From Alligator mississippiensis (taxonomy: Eukaryota; Chordata; Crocodylia; Alligatoridae), in the NCBI RefSeq assembly GCF_030867095.1, contig NC_081824.1:137793433-137857432 (forward strand): 64,000 bases of DNA. Reading direction: 5' to 3'. This document shows, one piece after another, positions 54,011 through 64,000 of the stretch; the first letter of the stretch is position 1; every line of letters starts with the position of its first letter. The translations under genes and the position numbers were made by a program. The notes under the pieces are model-generated. The model had not been told where the DNA came from. It ran no database searches and saw nothing but the letters and a program-made list of their open reading frames with translations.

Positions 54011-56050
54011 CTCTTGTGTACAGGGGTACAAAAGAAAGTAGAATTTGGTCTATATTAGAAATTAACATCATTTTATACTCAAGAGTCTTACTGTTTCTAA
54101 TGTTTTACATTAATTTGTGACTAATTCTAAGCACATTTATTTTAAATACAGCATAATAAAAGCTTTAGATATGCAGTTGGGTCAAGTTAAATACAGCATA
54201 ATACAAGCTGTAGATTCACACCTTCCCCCTTAACAACCCTTTGGACTAGTGTGGGTTGGCATGCCATCTACACACCCAGCTTTTGTAACCAGGAACTCAA
54301 CAAGGAAGTAATTGAGGTTATGATGTCCGTCCAACTGGCACCCCTCCCCCCCACAAGCCTGGGTGACTGCTGGGTCCGCCTTTAGCATGGGTCTAGAGCA
54401 AGGCTTGAACTCCTGCCTCTGGAGTTATAATGAGATGCCAACAAGCCCCCTTAGATACCCAGTGCAATCACTTATTTATGCATCTCATGCCTGAAGAAAA
54501 AAAAGCTGAAACAGTAGCATACTAAGAGTTTCACTCAGTTATTTATGTAAATTGCCAAGCAAAACTGATTCTGCATCATCACAATTTTTCTGCCTCAGCA
54601 AACTAGCCGGAATCATGTTCTGTTATGTGTTTTCACCAAAAGGCAGGAAATGTTGCAATATATGGGTGCAGCTGAAAGACAACTCCTTGCCCATTTAGCA
54701 CACTGTCTTATTCCACCTGCTAGAGGCTCCTGCTGCCCCTAGGTAGGCTGCTTCTCTGCTGTGTAGTTTCTGGTCCCAGTTCCCTTATTCTTTCATATGG
54801 TTCTGGTACAAGTCAGAAACTCCTTGAGGCTGCTCTAATGTTCACTAGCTGTCAACCTTCCCCAGAAGACTATGCACTGTCTGACTATGGTCAGAGTGTA
54901 GCATCATCTGGCTGCACCTCCGCCCTCTCTGAACATTACTCTGGGAAGGAAGACGTAGGATGGGGATTTTACTTGTTCTCTGACCTCTGAAAGCCCTTAT
55001 ACCAGGAAAGTTCTCAGCAGGAAGGTACAGGTCAAGTTCTTACTTCACCACAAGAGAGTCCATGAGAGTGAAGTAAAGATCAGAGTAACCTCCAGAGGTC
55101 TGTTTCTAAACTTTGTTGCCCCAAGCAGTCACCTCAGCAGGGATGTGAGTTGTGGTTCCCTAATGCTGCAGTGGTGATCTTGCTGACTGAAGTTAACTAA
55201 AGTCTTAAAAGGACCTGATACCCAACATGAAATCATTTTATGACAGCTCAATCTGTAGATGTTAGCTTAGAGGGGAAGGAGGGGTGAGTCTGTTGGATGG
55301 AATATATGCCATCCTCCCCAAGCCAAGGTAAGGACGGTGGGAAAAATACTTTATAAAGTAGAGCAGAAATCACTTAACGCAGGATGTAGAAGTCCCTTTC
55401 CACTGAAGAAACGTCCTTTCCCCGTAAGGTCCAGGGTCTTTACCATTAAAAGCACCTTGGGGCAGCCAGGTCAGGAATGTCACCTGCAGCCACTGGAGTA
55501 GGAAATCCCTCCTCCTTCACCCTTGCCAACAGATAGTTCAATTTTTATTTTAAGGTGCACCCTCCTGCTACATCTCATACCTCCTGCTGAGGCAGGACAT
55601 CTTGCTGACTTCATAACGCCAGTGGAAAAAAGGAGATTCACAGAGTGGGAAATAGCACTGTCTGGAAGTGGGAGGTAATTTTCTTATGCTGCTGAAACTT
55701 CAGCAACTCCATGCTAAGGAGTCTGGTCTCTAATCTCTCGCCTGCTGTTGTGTCTCAGATGAAAGTGGTCCCTTCTTAGTTAGCTAGGTGCAAAGGGCTA
55801 TTATGCTGCTTACTGCAACTCGTCTACTTCACTTTGCAGACTATATAGCATTTGGTCAAAATGAGGCCTGTAGATATAGTTACATTAATATTTTCTCATG
55901 TACTGGTGGTTTAGGAAGATAAATGGAAAAGGAACACGAGGGACAAATATATTCTTAACAAATTTAATCAACAACTAGTTAATAGCTCTTAGGACATTAG
56001 GAGAGTTGAGTTTCCAGATTTTTATACAGATGAATACATGGTTTTCTTTG
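54011..56050. other. Intergenic, nothing recognised
   Basis: No gene, RNA or clearly bounded repeat seen. Two 'aaatacagcataata' segments near 54146 and 54190 are a short local duplication. Confidence 0.4.
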
Positions 56051-56054
56051 TGGC

Positions 56055-56325
56055 CATAGGAGACAGGACAAAGGAGCAAAGGCTTTAAGTTGCAGCAGAG
56101 GAAATCTAGGCTGGAGATTAGGAAGAACTTTCTGACTATGTTGGAGGAGGCTACCTAGAGAAGTTGTGGAATCTCCATCCCTGGAAATTTTCAAGAGCAG
56201 GTTAAACAGATACTTGCCTGGGATAGTTTAGTCAGGGTGATCCTGATCTGAGCACAGGACTGGATTAGATGACTTGACAAAGGTCCCTTCCAGCCCTATT
56301 TTCCTATGATTCCATGAATAATTAT
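56055..56325 (+). mobile_element. CR1 3' fragment
   Basis: 'ggagacaggacaaaggagcaaaggc', 'ctggagattaggaagaactttctgac' and the tail 'aaggtcccttccagccctattttcctatgattcc' are a CR1 C-terminus and 3' UTR. Confidence 0.85.
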
Positions 56326-56409
56326 TTCCATTGCTGGGGATTTCTGTTGGTTCCACTGCTAACTAATTATTTGCTCTTAACAGCCCTAGTCTTGGTTCTG
56401 TTCCTCTTT

Positions 56410-57374
56410 TCAAGCTAATGTTTCTGTCCCATCTTTTAAGGCTCTCTGGAGCACCACATGGATTGGCTCCTTGAACCATTGCTGCTTCTGCCCCTCCATG
56501 AAAGAGTAAATGAAGAGGTTGGCACTGCTGTTAATTATGCTGAACAAAATGGAAATATACTGTATGGTAACTGGAATCACCTTATGATTCCAATACAGAG
56601 CAAAATGCAGGAGCTTTACTGGCAGGGCCAAAATATGGAATATACTAACTGTGACCACTATAGTTCTGTAGAGCCTTGCTGGAGGCTGTGGATTTGCTCT
56701 TTTCTGCATTCTGATGAGCAGTCAAACTGGAAAGGACCATGAGGGGAGTAAAAATGAGGAAATGTAAGTTGCATAAGACTATGACCACAGTATGAGGTAT
56801 ACTGTGATCTTGACCTGGCAAATTGTCTGAATCTTTCTGGCAAAACAAAAATTCTGCTCCAGTCACCAGGCAGGATAGCACCCACAAGAGGGTGCACACA
56901 TTGACTGAGAGATGTTTATGCATTGATACCAAATTGGGTAAAGGATACTGAAACACCGCTCAACACTGATGGCTGTCAAAACAAAGAAACTTGTGTTAAG
57001 TCCAAAATACATAATATTTATCATCACAAAGTACAAAAATAAGGGAAGAGGATAGAAGAGGAAGACCATTAGGAAAGCAACAAAAGCTGAAGAGAAAAAG
57101 TCAGCAATGGCCAGGTTCAGGACATACACAGTGAATTTGTTCCTTTTCATCCTGAAGCAGACACGCAAAAAAACTATTCCATTCCTGACTAGTCCCAAGA
57201 GATTGACAGGAAAAGTAAACAGACCAAAAATATATTCAAATAATCCATGCTCTGATGACTACTGTTGACTTGTGTTTCATTAATCTCTACTTTGGCTGTA
57301 ATGACAGACGTCGAAGTGGGCAGCTCAGCCATAGTGACACTTCTAGAGGGAGATGTATGATTTCCTGTCAACAA
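56410..57374 (-). pseudogene. MAS/MRGPR-family G-protein-coupled receptor, frameshifted
   Basis: A single-exon class A GPCR of the MAS-related family (peptide/amine receptors at the plasma membrane), about 320 codons long as expected. Segments on the minus strand: 57374-57189 (N-terminus with NxT/NxS glycosylation sites, start of TM1), about 57215-56870 (TM1-TM3, with 'LTAISVERCFSILYPIWY', the MAS-family version of the DRY region), about 56935-56645 (TM4-TM5, 'LLWVLSCLVTGAEFLFC') and 56709-56410 (TM6-TM7, 'SIINSSANLFIYSF' and C-tail). Each join changes frame, so at least three indels are present. NPxxY is NLFIY here. The position beside PNLDC1 suggests MAS1 or MRGPRH orthology. As I recall, MAS1 lies in the same orientation as PNLDC1 in humans, but this copy is opposite. 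Sequencing error is an alternative to pseudogenisation. Confidence 0.85.
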
Positions 57375-57399
57375 GGGTAAAATAGTCCCTATTTTAAAT

Positions 57400-59100
57400 C
57401 TGCTTGAATTATTAAAGGGAGGTTGCAGTGTTTTTCTTTAAAAAATTTTCTGCTTACGTAAATAATTACTTATGTATTATAAATCAATAAATAGAAAATA
57501 GAAAAAAAGAATAAACGAAAACTAGACACCAGTTTAAGGATTTATTTTAAACTGAATTACAGGTATTATCAGAGCAATTCAGGTTCTTATATTGGTTACA
57601 TTTTTGGGTTCTGCATTTTCACTTGAATTTAAAGAGAAAATAAGTAGCAAACTTTCTTTTAAGCTTTTTTTAAAAGTGCTTTGCAGATTAAAAATAGGTC
57701 TGAACAATTCAGAACTGTAGTCTGCTTTTTATTTTCCGAAGAATTTAGAAAATATATACTCTTTTACAGTACTGTGCTCTATGAAATGGAATCACTCGAT
57801 TAAAATTGTCAGTTTTTTGAGTGAGCCAGTCAGTGATGCCATATATTTATAAGCAGAACCCATTTGTTTTTAAAGCATTTAGTTATGCATGACAGGGTGT
57901 TTTCTTGTTAGTTAATCAGCTGTATCAAATGAACAAATTCTGTGTGGAAATAACTTCATAATATATTTTCTTTACTTCTGGTACTTCAAGAAATGAAACA
58001 TAAGCCAATTTATGTCCAGTTCAGACTAGACCTGGTTCTCAATGAAGTCAGTGGAAGTTTTGCAGCTCCTTTCACTGAGGACAGGATTAAGACTTTAGTT
58101 AGATTGTCCTCAATTTTAATCCTTTTATGTTACTCTTATAAACATATGCAGACATTTAAAAAGCCATACATTTCTGAGTGACTGTATGAGTCAGCAGTCA
58201 AGGGAGGCCACCATTTATAATATGATTTATTAGCAATTGCCATTTACCTCCATTTATGGGCTGTTCAGTTACATCCTGTGCTTTGTTGGTGGGATGCCCA
58301 TGTTTCTGTCACAAAAGCCACTTCAACATTTGGGATTCTTGCTGACAGTCTTGGTACAGAAGTGAAGAGGATTCAGTTACCCTGCTTTCCTGTGTTGAGA
58401 TATACGGGGTAGCAAGATGGGGAAGTTAGCACTGGTACATGTGTGGAAGTGGAACTGAGAGTCATGCTATGTCTCTTGGGATCAACATATCTTAAAAAAC
58501 ATAAAGCTTAGCACAGCCAGCTGACTTAATATGCCTCTGAGCATGTATTCAGAGACACCCAAAGATAAAATCTTTCCTTGTAGAGGGTCTTTTGCTAGAC
58601 CCAGCCATGTCTTAAAGAGAATTAAGATGAAGAAAGGTCAAATAGACTAAAATGGGCTCTCTGAATTAAGAAATAGAACTAATCTTTGTTTTTTAACTTG
58701 ATACAAAATTAAAATTAAGTGGCAGCACGCCATATGTACATTTGACACATCATGGGGGAGGAGTAAGTGGCTCCTATAAGATGGTAACTGAGACCATATG
58801 ATGTTTAGAAAGAGTCACTCCTAGGTGCAGTGGCTGACACAGATTCACTACATGTTGGAAAAAGTGCAAATGAAGCCAGGTCCTGGAAAAGCCAGGACTA
58901 ACAGAGCAGTCCACCTTATAGAGACTACATAGATGATGATCAATTTTAAGAGGTTCTCTAAAAGACCTTTTCTGTGAAATATTTGCTCTCTGCAATAGTA
59001 TAGTCCCAGGATCAATAATGCAGGTCCAAACCAATGAAGGATAGGAAGCTGCAGCATCTCACATTTAAGTGCCTGCCTTCCAGAGTGGAATCTAGAACCA
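57400..59100. other. Intergenic, nothing recognised
   Basis: AT-rich, with no supported features. Confidence 0.4.
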
Positions 59101-59110
59101 TGTGTTAGAT

Positions 59111-59534
59111 CAAAGGTGCTCAACCTCCAGCCTGCAGGCCAGATCCAGCCCATGGCACCATGTCATCCAGTCTGTGAGGCTCTCCATGGGTACAGAAATT
59201 TGGCAGGAGGAGGAGTACCACTCCCTTTCTGCCAAATTTCCAGCTCTGTAGGGAGCCCCAGGCCCTGTGTGCTGAAGCCAGCCCCCAATTCCAGCATGCA
59301 GGGCTGGGCAGGGGCAGCACCAGGCCTAAGACCCCAATCCTGGAGTGCAGGGGCAGGAAGAGACCCTCAAGACCTAATCCCAGCACATAGGGGGCAGTGC
59401 TGGGCTCCCAGAACCCAACCCCAGTGTGTAAGGGCAGGAGGATTCAGTGCTGGGTCCCCAGGGCCCAATCCAGGTGGCAGGTGGGCCCCACGCCACTCAT
59501 CTGGCTTATGGGGTGAAAAGGTTGAGCACCACTG
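59111..59534. mobile_element. Non-autonomous hAT-type element
   Basis: Termini are CAAAGGTGCTCAACCTCC and ...GGTTGAGCACCACTG; 8-bp flanks are tgttagat (59103-59110) and tgttaggt (59535-59542). The interior matches, in reverse complement, the copy at 10891-11265. Confidence 0.85.
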
Positions 59535-59939
59535 TGTTAGGTAAATACATAGGTCCCCTGAACATTGGCTATCTGAAAATGGGGTCCCAAGCATCCAGCA
59601 TGCTGATTAGGGAGACACACAGTTAGCCAACAAGGAAATGATGAGGATCTTAAATCCTGACTCCCAGATGTTTCCTGAAGGGCTGCAGGGAAGTGCCTCT
59701 GTCCATTTGAGAGCTATAGCCTAGAAACCTCTCTCACTTACAACCTTTATTTCAAAGAACTGAGCCGTGTGTACTTTTAAAATGGAGCCATACATACTAG
59801 TGTCCTTCCTGCTTTTATATACCAGTCAGTGGTTGTGGCATTCATTCAGAAAGTATGAGACCTGGGTTCAGTTCCTTCCTCTGTCAGACTGGGTTTAAAC
59901 TGAGATTCCCTATCCTCCTCCTGCCATGTCACGTGAGCA

Positions 59940-60310
59940 CCCTAACCAGTACCGTACTAAGCCAGACCAATGGTCCACCTGACCCAGGGGTGCTCAACTT
60001 CTGCCCCATGGGCCAGATCTAGTTCAATGGGGGAGCAGTTGCAGCATTAATTGCAGCTTTCTTACTGCCACATTTCTGGACCCACGGGGAGCCCCACAAG
60101 CCAGATAATATGCGCTGGATCAGGTTGGCATGCAGGCAGATCCGGCACTCAGGATTGAGCCATCATGCTGTATCTTACTCATGCACATGATCCAACATAT
60201 CGACTTGCCCTGCAGCATTCCTCTGGCCTGTGAGGCCAGGAGGTTGAGCACCACTGATCTAACCCAGTACCCCATCTCTGGCACTGGCAAGTAACTGGTG
60301 CTTTAAATGG
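59940..60310 (+). repeat. Old LINE-like fragment split by a hAT copy
   Basis: 'gccagaccaatggtccacctgacc' before and 'atctaacccagtaccccatctctggcactggcaagtaactggtgcttta' after the insert join into a repeat tail common in sauropsid genomes ('tggtccatctagcccagtatcc...'). Confidence 0.55.
59985..60256. mobile_element. Non-autonomous hAT-type element
   Basis: CAGGGGTGCTCAACTT ... GGTTGAGCACCACTG, with flanks acctgacc (59977-59984) and atctaacc (60257-60264), an 8-bp duplication with two differences. It has the same terminal family as 59111-59534. Confidence 0.8.
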
Positions 60311-61322
60311 AAAGTATTCTGTCGTGCTCCTGATCTAGTGGAGAGGTCAGGAGTTATAAGTGGAGTAAAGCAAAAGACTTGCAATTCATGTTCCCAGCAG
60401 GCAAAACAGTAAAATTGATACAATGCTCATTAGCAAGTGAATCTGAAAACAGACATTTAGGGCTATATATTAAAGATATTTAGCTGCCTGTGGATGCAGA
60501 TGGATGCCTAGTGGGCTTAGAACAAGACTTCATTCCTATCCTTCCCCTGTGCTCACCAGATTTTTATGGTCTACTAAATTATGGTATTCATAGCACACTT
60601 GTCAGTGTCGTATTCTGAGCAGAAAGAAATGTTCAGTCCCACAGGTTCTTTATTCTCTGGGTGATGTGTCTGCTCCATGCAAACGAATAGTTATTGGAGA
60701 CAATGCATTTGGTTAGCAGGCCTCAATTAACTCTACTGTGGGTGGTAGTATGCTGCATCCCTACTAGAACATTATGGGGGAGGGGGTTCCCATCCAAGAT
60801 GTACAGGACAGCATTATGTTACCTGTATGTATGCAGTAGTGGTTTTATCCCTTTGGAAATCTAGCTATTTATTATTAGTATATTGACTTCTTAGTTGATT
60901 GTATGTTATTTAACTCATGACACTAAAGAAAGGTCTGTATGTTCTGTTAATACTATCAATATTTATAACCAAATATTATATTAGTTTGTTAAGTGATCAG
61001 AGATTCTTGATAGGATATACTCTTAATCAGTGAACTGTATCCAATAAAGAAATTCCTAGCAGCTTCTTTTTAGTGAAAATACAGACTGTATCAAGCTTGT
61101 CGGTGCTATCCATTTGTGAAAACTAGAAAAGAAAATAATGTTTATTGTTTTATATAACACAAAACAAAGGTAGCTATTTGGTTACTATTATACTCTTTTC
61201 TTGCTCTGTTTTAAGTTAGTGAGTTGCACATGTGATGTTCTAAATGCCTGGAGTTTTATTTTAGGATTTCAGTTTGCATTTTAGATGAATACAGTAAATA
61301 TAAAGATGGGTAAAAGCACAGG
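60311..61322. other. Intergenic, nothing recognised
   Basis: AT-rich sequence without supported genes or bounded repeats. Confidence 0.4.
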
Positions 61323-61324
61323 GA

Positions 61325-62150
61325 AAGATTTCATAGATTTCATAGACATTAGGGCTGGAAGGGACCTCAGGAGATCATCAAGTCCAGCCCCCTGCCCCAG
61401 GGGCAGGAAGTCAGCTGGTCAAAGGATCCCAGCAAGTTAAATATCCAAATGTCTCTTAAAGGAGTCCAGAGTAGGTGCTTGCACCACCTCTGATGGCAGT
61501 CTGTTTCAGGCCTCGGGGGCTCTGACAGTAAAGAAGTTCTTCCTTATGTTCAGCCTGAAATGGGCTTGGAGGAGTTTGTGACCATTTGACCTAGTCATCC
61601 CTTGGGGCAGTCTGGTGAACAGCTGTTCCTCCAGATCCTGATGTACACCCATTTATATACTTAAAGGCTGCCACCAGGTCCCCCCTGAGCCTGCGCTTTT
61701 CCAGGTTGAAGAGTCCCATGGCTCTAGGCCTGTCATCATAAGGCCTGTTCTCCTGCCCTCTGATCATGCGCGTGGCTCTCCTCTGCACCCTCTCAAGCTT
61801 CTCCACATACTTTTAAATTGTGGAGCCCAGAACTGGACACAGTACTCCAGCTGCGGCCTCACCAAGGCTGAGTACAGTGGGAGGTTGACATCCTGGGATT
61901 TGCTTGAGAAGCATCTATGGATGCAAACCAGAGTTTTGCTCGCTTTACCAGCTGCAACATCACATTGGTGGCTCATATTCATCTTGTGGTCAATCATGAC
62001 CCCCAAGTCCCTTTCATCCGTGGTACTAGCAATCATAGCACTGCCGAGCCTATAAGCATGCTATGGGTTTTTCTTCCCAAGGTGGAGTACCTTGCATTTT
62101 TCGGTGTTGAATGCCATCAGGTTTTTGTCCGCCCATTTGTGAGCTAAATG
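61325..62150 (-). mobile_element. CR1 LINE 3' part
   Basis: The reverse complement carries 'TTDERDLGVMIDHKMNMSHQ', '[16 protein letters not shown]' and 'RRATRMIRGQENRPYDDR', then the 3' UTR and a 'tttcatagatttcatag' end at 61329. It is the same subfamily as the intron 3 copy (18665-20275). The 5' end is truncated near 62145. Confidence 0.9.
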
Positions 62151-63430
62151 GGCAAGGAGTTGTCTTTCAGCTTTTTATTTCCTCCCCGCTCTTTGTCTGT
62201 TTGCTTTTGAATCGCCTGTGTTTGCAAACTCCCAGCCTCTACCCAAGGAGTATTTTTTAACAATTGGTAGCTATGTTCTCGACCGTTTTCCCCTGTCATT
62301 CCGCTAATAGGAGGGACATATGGGTACGCAGATGGGAAGGAGCAGTATTGATTAACAAATTCTTTATCTGAGATGTAAAAGGCATGTTCTCTGGACTATT
62401 CTCTACCTGCCCCCCATACATTTAATTTTGCATTGCTTTTTTTCGCAAAGTTCTTAGTCTCTTTTTTATGGTCCGCCAAGACTGTGGCCTTGGGTTATTA
62501 TGATCTCTCCTCTCTGGCTATATGTCTATTCAACATTTTATATACTAATTTAATAGCGGAGCATGGGTGCTCGCTGGGGCGTGTGCAGTACACATTGTAG
62601 CATTATATAAAGTGTCTTTTGTTAGATTTTTTAACGCCTTCAATTCAGCTACGGTGACACTTACATGTGCACTACTTTCATCGAGTACTCTTAATATTTA
62701 TGTTTTTAGTTTTTCTTTCAGCCCTTGTCAAAATTTCTCTGCCAAGGTACTCAATTTTGCTGTTGTGTACCCCCTGATCTCTTGGGATCTACTGACTCTT
62801 GCAGGTCCCTGGGTGATATGATCATAATGTACTGGTTGTGCAAATGCACGTTGGCACTCCCCACCATCCAAACTCTCAGCATGTTCGACTTCATTACTTT
62901 ATATATTCTTATTTCACTCTTTCGGATCTATCTACTGACTTGTGATCTTCCTAGCATTCCGTAAAGGTATCTCTGTCATCGCCAGAGCTGCCTTTGGCTT
63001 AGACAGCTGGGAGACCAGCTCCGGTGGGGAGGAGGAACAGTTAGGGGAGGCAGAATCAAGTTTAGAACATAATTCATGCAATATTGCTTTATTTAAATTC
63101 AGACACGTCTGCCAACGGACAGCCTGATTGAGCTGTTCCTGCAGATGGGCATTTTGTATGCTCAGACGTTCAAGCACCATAAGAAGCAGTCAAGGGACGG
63201 TGCGTCTAGCACAACTCCCCCCCCTCAGACTTAAGCTCCTTCTCAACCCACTGTTGCACTCGGCGGGAGTTACAGGGCACTCCTCCTTACTCCAGTAAAC
63301 AGATGGACTCAATTTACAGAGTGCCTTTGCTACCCCATACTACAACCAGGTATCGGGCCAACCTGACATCCTTCTTTCCGATCCCTCTCCCTTCCGCAGC
63401 CTCTTAAATAGGTCTATGCCAAACATCAGG

Positions 63431-63451
63431 GGAATCCCACTAGTGACACCA
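63431..63451 (-). other. Primer-binding site of the LTR element
   Basis: The minus strand has TGGTGTCACTAGTGGGATTC, beginning two bases after the LTR end. It pairs with a tRNA 3' end of the form ...GGAATCCCACTAGTGACACCA, closest to leucine-type tRNAs in my recall. The isotype is uncertain. Confidence 0.6.
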
Positions 63452-63453
63452 AT

Positions 63454-64000
63454 TGTCTTAGAATGAACTACTGGGTTTAGAAGATTTTCCGCGCTTGAAC
63501 AAAGGACGTACTCACAGTTGTTTTCACTCTTGCAAAGCTTTATTTAAGGATACTCACAGAGGCAGGTGATAGAGCAGAGAGGACGGTCACCTCACATCAG
63601 CCTTAGGCGGCAGCCGCCACCCCACATGGTTCTCCTGGCCCCGGAGTGTCCCGACGTTGGGGATGTGATAGCCTGCGCTGGGGCTGCACGCAAGTCGGAT
63701 CTCTTGCCAGAGCTGAGGAACCCATTGTAACTTAAGAATGTACAGCTTATATAGTTTGGAGTAAATAACGTTATCTCGAGCTAGGGATTTGGTTATCTCA
63801 AGTTAGGAATTTGGGAATGAGTCGTGATTTAACACACTTGGTGTTTACCACATTCCACTGTATTACAACATTTTACTATCTAGGTTCATAGTTCGGTCAC
63901 GCTCACAGAGCAAGAGGCTACGTGCCGCTTCACCGGCCTACTATAGAATCAGTGTGCAAAACTCTTGCTATTAGCAAGGCTCTTACTATTACAGCTTCTC
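63454..64000 (-). repeat. LTR (5' LTR in the element's sense), truncated by the window end
   Basis: It starts TGTCTTAG on the + strand (the U5 end in the element's sense). It contains minus-strand AATAAA and TATA signals in the order and spacing of a retroviral U3-R-U5. Confidence 0.65.

Larger units (their letters stand above)
62151..64000 (-). mobile_element. Retrovirus-like LTR element, 5' part only, runs off the window
   Basis: On the minus strand a long terminal repeat occupies 63454 to beyond 64000. It has a TATA box (tatataag at 63753-63746), an AATAAA at 63544-63539 and an end ...CTAAGACA at 63454. Two bases further is a primer-binding-site-like sequence (63451-63431). About 250 nt later, 63180-62932 encodes an 82-aa frame with leucine heptads ('LERLSIQNAHLQEQLNQAV') where gag would begin; its product is not recognised. 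From 62930 to 62150 there is no long frame. No pol or env is visible. The other LTR is not in the window. Confidence 0.65.

Overview
The window comes from a vertebrate nuclear genome, most likely a crocodilian and possibly a turtle. Genes are split into small GT-AG exons inside long introns. The intergenic and intronic DNA is dominated by CR1 LINEs (at least eight pieces), hAT-type elements with 8-bp target-site duplications (TSDs), Penelope-like remnants and LTR elements, a mixture typical of non-avian reptiles. The gene order MRPL18 - PNLDC1 - MAS-type receptor matches the amniote TCP1/MRPL18/PNLDC1/MAS1/IGF2R neighbourhood.

Layout. 1-8500: repeats, apparently in an upstream MRPL18 intron. 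They are an LTR-like repeat split by a palindromic hAT element, then two CR1 LINEs lying tail to tail. 8501-10789: the last two coding exons of MRPL18 (mitochondrial ribosomal protein uL18m) and its poly(A) signals. 10890-14200: repeat debris and an exceptionally clean pair of palindromes. 14210-14620: GC-rich promoter and exon 1 of PNLDC1, flanked on both sides by the same CT-rich minisatellite. 14504-48164: the complete PNLDC1 gene, the piRNA 3'-end trimming nuclease. All 19 coding exons can be read on the + strand; they join in frame to 531 codons and keep all four DEDD catalytic residues and the DEDDh histidine. 48165-56400: 3' flank, Penelope-like fragments and CR1. 56410-57374 (minus): a MAS/MRGPR-family GPCR broken by three frame changes. 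57375-62150: sparse sequence with hAT and CR1 copies. 62150-64000 (minus): the 5' part of a retrovirus-like LTR element that runs out of the window.

The most unusual structure is in PNLDC1 intron 12. A decayed hAT transposon (30519-41409) carries a CR1 and a complete 5.7-kb LTR retroelement (31717-37389, minus strand). That element has 1.3-1.4-kb LTRs, a perfect 5-bp TSD, an 18-nt primer-binding site matching a tRNA-Gly 3' end and a polypurine tract. It shows no recognisable gag, protease, reverse transcriptase or integrase. Instead it has one long coiled-coil ORF (588 aa), followed in the same frame, after a single stop codon, by an RRM-like domain. Coiled coil plus RRM is the domain order of LINE-1 ORF1p, here inside an apparently non-autonomous LTR element.

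Functionally, MRPL18 acts in the mitochondrial ribosome and PNLDC1 in germline piRNA maturation at the mitochondrial surface. They are syntenic neighbours, not partners in one pathway. All exon coordinates were read by eye from splice signals, frame continuity and protein-family recall; no alignment was run.
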